A stretch of DNA of 17,995 nucleotides from NCBI GenBank assembly GCA_030596465.1, contig JAUVJW010000010.1:1-17995 (forward strand), in the 5' to 3' direction. Origin of the DNA: Candidatus Fermentibacteraceae bacterium. Lineage in GTDB: Bacteria > Fermentibacterota > Fermentibacteria > Fermentibacterales > JCC-6. The notes below the pieces were generated by a model, which saw only the letters and a program-made list of their open reading frames with translations, was not told the DNA's origin and searched no databases. The position numbers and the translations under genes are program-made. Positions 6,306 through 14,400 of the stretch are shown piece by piece (the stretch's first letter is position 1; each line of letters opens with the position of its first letter).

Positions 6306-7948
6306 TCAGGAATAGAAAAGATACTCCAAAGGCATTCACATTTCTTATTCTTGTATTTCTGGGAATTTTTGCAGTCCAGTTGTTATTTCATTTCAAAGCC
6401 GCTTCCGTACAGGATGACGCATACATGTTTGTAAGGTACGCCGACAATGTCCTGGATACAGGAGTACCTTCATTCAACTCTGGTTGCGGAGCAACTTACG
6501 GACTCACTTCGCCTGCATTTCTTGGAATAGTTCTTCCAATTAGAGCCTTATTGACAACAGAGAATCCAGTGCTGACTATGTTGTATGCCAGTACACTGTC
6601 TGCACTTGTCTTTCTTGTGGTGCTGATTCTAATGATAAATAGTATTACAGATGAGGTAAGTGCATCAATAAGGCGTTTCATTATTGTTGTAACAGCATTC
6701 TCAATTCTGTACGACGCTGAAAATATATCAGTGCATTTCATGAGCGGTATGGACACAATGCTGGCCCTCGCATTTCTAACCGCATTTATTCTATTGACTA
6801 TACGGTCCCGGAAAACTCTTACAGTATTCAGCGCGATAATCACAGGACTGCTTGGCGGGCTGGCTTTCTCATTCAGGCCGGATCTGCTGATATTCTCTTT
6901 TGCTGTTCCTCTGGTAATTCTCGTCTGTTCTTCCGGGAACAAAGCCAGAATACATGCCGGTGTTATTCTAACAGTTACGGCACTGGTGGTTCTCCTGCAG
7001 ATTCTCTTCTTCTGGAAATACTTGAATTCACCTCTGCCCCTCCCCTTCTACGCAAAGTCGATAGGCCATTATGGAACACATCTTCAGGAAATGTACAAAC
7101 TGTTTCCGATCAAGCGGTTGATAAAATTTATCTTTTCTTTCCCCTTCCTGTTTTCCGCAATGGGAATTGCTTTGTTCATTGATATAAAAGGTTTGTGGCG
7201 AAGGATATCCGACATCGGGAAAGGATTATTTTTTGCCACCTTGATCTTCATCGGATACCATCTGTTCTTTGTGACACCGATAATGGACTATTCTCAGCGC
7301 TTTTACTACCCGGCTCTTCCAGCGATTCTATTTCTTTCCATACAATGCATAAAATTCATATGCGAGAGAACATCTTTTGTGGAGATTGTCCGTGAGAAAA
7401 CATTGGGGAAAATCAATTCAAGGGCAGTCAAGGCTCTTTTTGTTCTCTTTCCTGTGTTCGCTTTCGGTCCCGCGGTTGCAGAAGAAGCATATGATCTCTT
7501 TTTTTCCTGGAAAGATGAATACACCGGATTTGATGTTACAGAAGAATACAGAGCAAGGTGGACAGGTTACTGGTTCAGACTGGATGAATTCTCAGAGTTA
7601 CCGGACAATCTGGTTATTGCCGCCACGGAAGTTGGTCACCCCCTGGCAATGAATCCCTTTAAAACAGTTATAGACATGACCGGGCTGAATGAAACAAAGA
7701 TCGCGCATTCCGGATTTTCAGCGGATAGCTTTTTCCATTACTATCAACCTGATCTGATCTTCATGCCGCATCCTGACTATCAGGATATGATACAGAGCAT
7801 CAATGAAAACAGCTCATTTATCAATCACTACGAAGTATATTCCGGTGTCGATTTGTCAACGACACTTGCCCTGGCTATTAGAAAAGACAGCGAATACTAT
7901 CAGCAGATGAGACAGATAGTGTCAGAAAAGATTCAGAGTTCCCAATGA
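6305..7948 (+). CDS. Polytopic GT-C-type glycosyltransferase (probable)
   Basis: A hydrophobic protein with about 11-12 predicted membrane segments and a C-terminal soluble part of roughly 150 residues. After the first helix comes SVQDDAYMFVRYADNVLD, then GVPSFNSGCGATYGLTSP. This is the DDxY-RYA-N loop followed by 'fN.G....G.TSP', seen in GT-C fold transferases that use polyprenyl-phosphate sugars at the outer face of the membrane. MSGMDTMLA matches the 'sGlEt.l' element. The C-terminal 'ATEVGHPLAM...VIDMTGLN' is also typical of this group. The first canonical start is TTG 6380, but it falls inside the first hydrophobic helix. In-frame codons upstream give a basic N-terminus (RNRKDTPK) and the full helix (AFTFLILVFLGIFAVQLLF), back to a stop at 6284-6286. 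The best-placed upstream codon is ATC 6305, with AAAGGAAG six nt before it, so this span is used; 6380 is the conservative alternative (522 aa). Sugar donor and acceptor are unknown. Confidence 0.62.
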   Translation: MRNRKDTPKAFTFLILVFLGIFAVQLLFHFKAASVQDDAYMFVRYADNVLDTGVPSFNSGCGATYGLTSPAFLGIVLPIRALLTTENPVLTMLYASTLSALVFLVVLILMINSITDEVSASIRRFIIVVTAFSILYDAENISVHFMSGMDTMLALAFLTAFILLTIRSRKTLTVFSAIITGLLGGLAFSFRPDLLIFSFAVPLVILVCSSGNKARIHAGVILTVTALVVLLQILFFWKYLNSPLPLPFYAKSIGHYGTHLQEMYKLFPIKRLIKFIFSFPFLFSAMGIALFIDIKGLWRRISDIGKGLFFATLIFIGYHLFFVTPIMDYSQRFYYPALPAILFLSIQCIKFICERTSFVEIVREKTLGKINSRAVKALFVLFPVFAFGPAVAEEAYDLFFSWKDEYTGFDVTEEYRARWTGYWFRLDEFSELPDNLVIAATEVGHPLAMNPFKTVIDMTGLNETKIAHSGFSADSFFHYYQPDLIFMPHPDYQDMIQSINENSSFINHYEVYSGVDLSTTLALAIRKDSEYYQQMRQIVSEKIQSSQ

Positions 7949-7959
7949 TGTGAATTAAA

Positions 7960-7976
7960 GAAAAGCTACTCTTTTC
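7960..7976 (+). terminator. Weak hairpin after the GT-C gene
   Basis: GAAAAG (7960-7965) pairs with CTTTTC (7971-7976) around CTACT, about 11 nt after the stop. The stem is only six mostly A-T pairs and no T tract follows beyond the arm itself, so termination here is doubtful. The rest of the 7949-8030 gap shows nothing else clear. Confidence 0.22.
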
Positions 7977-8030
7977 AGTTCGCGGGTGTATATTTGCAAC
8001 TTACTCTAAATGACTGAGAAAGGACTTTTC

Positions 8031-8378
8031 ATGCGCAAAGCATTTATCATGGCACTGCTGGCCATTCTCCTAATTATGACTGCCTGTACGAAAGATCCTC
8101 TTTCACCTTCGGTAACAGTCAAATACAAAGTCACAGGAACAGCAGAGACAGTTGATATCGATTACATCGACGCGAATGGAAAACTTGCGATTATCAACAA
8201 TGTTGAGTTGCCGTGGTCGCTTACATTCACTGCTGACAGAGGTGATGCTGTTTTTCTTTCGGCACAGAGAACTGGCGACACGGGGACAGTCACTGTAACT
8301 ATTTACAGTAATGGGAATGTGCTGGCGGAAGATACAAGTACAGGATCTGCAGCTGCTGAAGCAGAAGGAACATTATAA
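8031..8378 (+). CDS. Small MmpS-like lipoprotein
   Basis: A 115-residue exported protein. The N-terminus MRKAFIMALLAILLIMTAC is a lipoprotein signal peptide with the lipobox cysteine at residue 19. The mature part has the small beta-sandwich pattern of MmpS-like and related lipoprotein domains: VKYKVTGTAETVDIDYIDAN, then NNVELPWSLTFTADRGDAVF, then SAQRTGDTGTVTVTIYSNG and a TSTGSAAAEAEG end. In mycobacteria MmpS proteins work with MmpL exporters, but similar stand-alone lipoproteins occur widely with no known role, and no MmpL gene is in the window. ATG 8031 is chosen over ATG 8010 because AGAAAGGA (8017-8024) lies 6 nt upstream and it gives a clean signal peptide. The gene converges on the glucan synthase gene with only 22 nt between stops and no obvious terminator. 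Confidence 0.72.
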   Translation: MRKAFIMALLAILLIMTACTKDPLSPSVTVKYKVTGTAETVDIDYIDANGKLAIINNVELPWSLTFTADRGDAVFLSAQRTGDTGTVTVTIYSNGNVLAEDTSTGSAAAEAEGTL

Positions 8379-8400
8379 CTTCCACTTCTTTTCGCTCTCA

Positions 8401-11400
8401 TTACAGGGTGGTACCCATAACTACCGTTACAGTGTGATCCGATCCGTCTTTGTCAAGAGGAACCAGACCGGATTTAAGTTGGATTCCATCCAGAGTTACT
8501 GATACCACCCCGGTGGAAACGCCATCCGGGTTGCTGACAGTAATCCGGAAAGTAGCGTCTCCTCTTTTGATTATCGCGTTGAATCCAGCCCAGCCGGCGG
8601 GGATACAGGGATTTATTATTAGATTGCTCCCTGATGTTGTTATTCCAAGTATTGCTTCAATCCCCAGGCGGTAGAGCCATCCGGAGGATCCGGTATACCA
8701 GGTCCAGCCACCTTGCCCCCTGTGTTCTGCAGCGCTGTAAACATCAGCGGCGGCAACATACGGCTCCACGCGATAGATGTCACGCTTTCTTGGAGAATCA
8801 CTGTGATATATGGGATTCAGCAGTCTGAAAAGTGATTCCGCTATATCTCCCCTGCCCTGTTTCGCGAAAGCCCAGGCAACCCATGCCGCAGCATGGGTGT
8901 ACTGCCCGCCATTTTCTCTGATTCCTGGAGGATACCCCATTATATAGCCCGGATCGTGATCTGATTTGTCGAAAGGCGGGGCAAGCAAGAGCAGGAGATT
9001 GTTATTGAAATCAACCAGATGCTCTAAAACCGAGTTCATTGCAATCTCTGTTCTTTCACTTTCTCCCGCTCCGGAAAGAACAGCCCATGACTGGGCGATT
9101 GAATCAATTCTGCACTCGTCATTTGCGGAAGAACCAAGCGGGGTTCCATCATCATAAAAACCTCTCAGATACCACTGGCCATCCCAGGTATTCCCATTAA
9201 GGGTATGTTTAAGCGACTCCGCACGACTGGTATAATTATCGAAGTTATGTAAATCTGATAACAATAAGCATATACGGGAATACCTGATCAGGGTATCATA
9301 AAGAAACCATCCCAACCATACACTCTCCCCTTTGCCATCTTTTCCCACCCTGTTCATGCCGTCATTCCAGTCATGCGAGCCTATCAGCGGAAGGCCGTGA
9401 GAACCGCTGGTGCTTCCTTTTTCCAGAGCGCGAAGGCAGTGCTCATGCAGCGCGGCCTTTTTGTCGGAGGGAGCATATTCTGCATATCTTTCCACTTCAT
9501 CATCTTCAAGGAGGTTTCCTTCAAGGAAAGGTATTACCTCAGACAGAATGGATCTGTCTCCTGTCTTCTCAACATAGAGGGAGGTTGCGTAGGGAAGCCA
9601 GAGAAGATCATCTGAACATCTTGTTCTCACACCGGTATATCCCGGAGGGTGCCACCAGTGAAGTACATCTCCTTCGGGAAACTGCATTGACGCTGATTTG
9701 AGAATGTGTTTCCGGAGAATCTCAGGAGCAGTGTTGCAGAGAGCCATACAGTCTTGAAGTTGATCCCGGAAACCAAATGCTCCGCTGGATTGATACAGAG
9801 CTGACCGTCCCCATATTCTGCAGGACAGCGTCTGATAGAGCAACCACCTGTTGAGCATTATATTCATACCTGTGTCAGGTGTATCAACTGTGATGTTTTC
9901 CAGCAGGCCGTCCCATACACCGGGTATCTGACCCAGAACAGAACCATCCTGCATTCCAACCATGTTATCAGGGATGAGATCAAGAACCTCTTTTCTGCTC
10001 TTTCCCTGCCCGAGCAGGAAAGTAACTTCTTTGTTTTCTCCGGGGCCTATCCAGATGATTATCTGTATGGCCATGCATGGATCAAGTCCTGGATGAATGG
10101 TTCCGGAAAGACCGGTACGATGCAGAGAAGCCGGATTGTCATAATTTCCTGACCGTCCCATGAATTCAGCCCTGTCAGTGGTCAACCCGTTTGGTGTTCT
10201 GCTTGAAGCAAGAAAGAATACTCCGCCAGGCGGTTTTCTACCGGCTGTGTTGCAAGCCAGAATGGCGTTGGCATGAGTGTTAAATTCGGAAACTATGAAC
10301 TGTTGTGTCTGTGCCCTGTTTGAACCCAGAACCGGTTCAATGTAAAAGGTGATGCTGATTCTTCTGTTGTGTCTTCCCGGATTTTTGAGAAATACATTCA
10401 CTGCTTTCAATGGATACTCCGGTGAAACATACGCAATCATTTTCTGAATCAGACCGTGACTGTTGTGCTCCCACGATGTGTAGCCTGCTCCGTGCCTGAT
10501 AAGGTAGGCTTCCTTTTCCCTCACAGGCAAGGGAGATGGAGACCAGAAATCACCGGTTTCCTCATCTCTGAGGTAGACAGCTTCTCCGGGAGTATTGGCA
10601 ACAGTATCGTTATTCCAAGGGCTCAGGCGGTTTTCACCACTATTGATCGCCCAGCTGCATCCCAGTCCGGATTCGGAAGCAATAAATCCCAGAAAGGGAT
10701 TCGAAATTACATTTATCCAGGGAGAAGGAGTCCATTCACCTTCTTTAAGATATATGACATACTCTCTGCCGTCTGGTGAAAAACCACCTGACCCGTTAAA
10801 GAAAAGAAGTTTTTCCGGTTTTTTCAGGAGAGGTACCGGTTCATCGGCTTTTGCCTGTACGGGAACAAATTCAGGTAGTCTTACCGGTCTTCCGCCAAAT
10901 TCCCGCGTTTGCATTTCAAGTTCTGATCCGCAGTTGAGAAACACATGAGCCCATGTTTTGAGAAGAATAAGTTCACTCTCGCTGACTTGATCTGCACGAA
11001 TGAGAAACACCCCTCCCGGCGTGTTCAGTATTTTGTCTGCCCCGGTTTGGCTCAGGAGTCTATTCAATTTTCCCTGAAGCTTCAGTTCATATCCTGATTC
11101 CTCTTCATTGAGAACTACAAGATCCGTGATCAAGCCTCTTTTTTTCCAAAAAGAGTGAACCCTGAGCAGCTTAACAAGCAAGTCCGTACTTTCTTCTGGT
11201 TTAATTGAAAGAAGAAGAATGGGATTATCACCGGAGATGCCAAAACGCCATAGTTCTTTCTGCCCCAGTGTATTTACTTCAAGTATTTCCGGACGGGCTC
11301 TTAGTGAAGCGGAGGGGTAAAAGAGAGAGGATAAAACTGGTTGTATTCTTTCAAGATCAAAACAGGAAACTCCACTGGTCGCAAGCTCTCTCCTGCTGAA

Positions 11401-14400
11401 AAAATCGGCTCTGTTAAACGAGGATTCAATTACATCCGTATCGCTGTATCTCTCAGCCAGACCCTGAATACCTGCCTTATCACTGGCGCAAAAGGTTACA
11501 AAATACAGTACACTGCTGCCTTCCGGAGGAAGCTCCAGCTCTGTTCCCATACACATCACAGGATCCAGAGTTCCTCCTGTAGTACGGGAGAGGTTGGGAA
11601 TTGCTCCAGCGAGACCCTCCGGGCAGGCTGCTGAGGCTCCCCTGCCTATAAATTTCATTCTGTCAGTTTCATAACTCAATGACTTTTTCGGTGATCCGGA
11701 AATCATGTGCCCCAGAAAAACATCTTCTTCATCCCTGCTCCTTTTCCTTCTGTGAAATAGCAGTACGCCGTTGTTTGTACTGAACTCGCTTGTAGTGAAA
11801 AGCTTGTTGAAGGCTGGATGTCGGATATCATCACAACGAGGAGAAAGTACGACCTCGGAATAACTGCATATGAACAGCTTCCTCCGTACGGAGCTGTTGT
11901 TGACTATTTCCAGTCTCCGGATTCCCGCGTCTTCTTCGGGATCAACAATAATTTCCATGCGTGTGGATATCTCGTGATGTATGCTAACAAATTCAACCTT
12001 GTGGGGAAGGAAATGTATTCGATTATCCGGCGAATCAGCTCCTGCCGGTCTCAGGGTAACTGACCACAGGTTGCCTGAATCCATATCCTTCAGATAGATC
12101 CAGGTTCCCTGGTTATCCAGAGTAGTATCTGCCCGCCAGCGTGTAAGATCCAATTCTTTCCAGTTGCAGAATCCTCCTCCGGAATCAGTGATCAATTCGC
12201 CGTAACTCCCGTTGGAAAGATAGTGAACCCGCGGTACCGGAAATTCTCCGGAGACTGACCACGGAAGCAGATCAGCGTGTTGTTTACTTTCAGCGTGCCG
12301 GATTCCCGGTTCAGGATGTGAGTACACAATTGGAGGATTTGCCGGTATCTGTTCCTGAAGCAGTAGCTTTACCACTTTCATGACCGGTTCGTCGAAAAAC
12401 CGATCAACCATAACATCTCTGCGCAGAAAATTTGTAATTGAGAGTAGTATCATACCTTGATGATGTGCCATGTAAGAGCGAACGACCATGTATTTTCTGC
12501 CTGCGGGAATTCGTTGCGGGGTAAAGTCCGCTGCTTCGAAAAAACCGTATCTGCCCATCATTCCCATATCAGTCATTCTATCAATATTGCGGATAACAGA
12601 TTCAGGTTCAATAGAAACCGCGAGCAATGAGGCATAGGGCGTTACTACAAAATCATCCTCCAGACCTCTCTTGTAGCCAAGACCAGGGACACCGAATGCT
12701 CTGTACTGGTAATGATTACCGGGATCGAATCTGTAGTAACCTGATTCCGATATTCCCCATGGATGCCCTTTCTCGTCAGCGTGGTTGATCTGATGCCTTA
12801 CGGCAGTACAACAGCTCTCACCGAGAAGAGTACCGGTTCTGTTTCCGGTTACAAGCAGGGGCATCAGGTATTCAAACATGGTTCCACTCCAGGAGAGAAG
12901 CCCCATGCCTCCCGATGCTACTGTGAGTGGCCTTGACAGATGAACCCAATGATCTCCAGGCACATCTCCTCTGGCAATAGCGATTAAACCTGCCAGCCGG
13001 GCTTCAGAGGCAAGAAGGTCATAGTAGTTCCGGTCCAGATGCTCTGACTCAATATTAAATCCAATGTGGAATACTTTTCGTTTCCTGCTGTATAGAAAAC
13101 CGAATTTCATTCTGGAAAACTCTGATCTGATCTGTGATTCCAGCTTTTTCAGGTTTCTTTCTATCTTCGTTGATGTTCGAACGCTCTGTTCAAGCAGCCT
13201 GCGGAGTTTTTTACACCACTTCAATGCCTCTACTTTTATTTCAGATGGGGCAAGATCCCCTGTGACGGTGTAGAGAGTTGTTATACAGTGTCCTGTTCTT
13301 GCGGCAGTAATTTCCATTTCTTCCGGAGATGGACACGATGGAAGTGATTCAAGAAGCAGATGCCATGCGGATGCTACCGCTTTCGATGAGTTGCCTGATA
13401 AAAGGAATTTCGGAAATTTGGAGATATGCAGCATCCACGGATAGAAGTCTTCTATTTCTCTAAGCATTCCAGTCAGGTGAATGCGCATTCTGGCCGACCA
13501 GGTTCTCAGATCTCCAATTGTTTTCGATGATGTGTTTTCCATACTTCTGTTCACAACTTCAAGGAGCAGGGCATCTATACGGGAGAGTTCTCTGTTGCAG
13601 AGATCAACAAGCATATCCAGACAGATATCATTATCGTTCATATTCTTCAGAGTTCGTTCTTTCATGGCTGTCAGATTTGCGTCCAGCTCTGCTGTGTCAG
13701 TTTTCATAGTTTCCGTTATATCCAGCAGAACATTTACAGTATCCACAAAGCCCTGCCACCTCTCACGACTGATTTGAGGGCAATCGCCTATATCCCGGCA
13801 TCCTCGGGCAAGGGTAAGAAGACTGCCGGAGAGGTTACCACTGTCAACAGTGGAAATGTATCTGGGTGGCAGGGGTTTCAGGGTACGGGTGTCATACCAG
13901 TTAAGGAGATGTCCCCGGTATCTTTCCAGTTGTTTCATTCCCCCGAGGGTATCCGAAACACGAAGCATAAACTCCTGCAAACCTATATATCCCATATCTC
14001 TGGCTGAAAGAATCGTCAGGAGATACAATCCGATATTGGTTGGGGAGGTCCTGTGAGCTATTCTGGCAAGCGGGTCTTCCTGATAGTGATCCGGAGGCAG
14101 CCAGTGATCCTCAGGACCGACGAAAGTATCGAAGAAGCTCCATGTTCTTACCGCTATCTTTCGTAAAATTTCGTTCTTATCTTTCCCGAGGGCAGGTTTT
14201 TCCTGCGGGGGAGTATGACTTACGATGTGTTCAACTTCCGGGGATGCCAGCCACACAAGAAGAAAGGGTATGGCCGGGTAAATTCCACTGGAACCTGTAA
14301 GCAGAAACAGAATCACAAGCAGAGGGACAATAATAAGGACAACATACATGTGTCCCCATGCCAGGCTTCGCTTTGTGTTGCCTCCAAACATTCTTGAGGT

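Noticed and set aside
6189..6434. 81-codon open frame through the tandem repeats (MERKEAL... repeated)
   Set aside because: It arises because the 48-bp unit is a multiple of three. It overlaps the glycosyltransferase N-terminus out of frame and has no domain.
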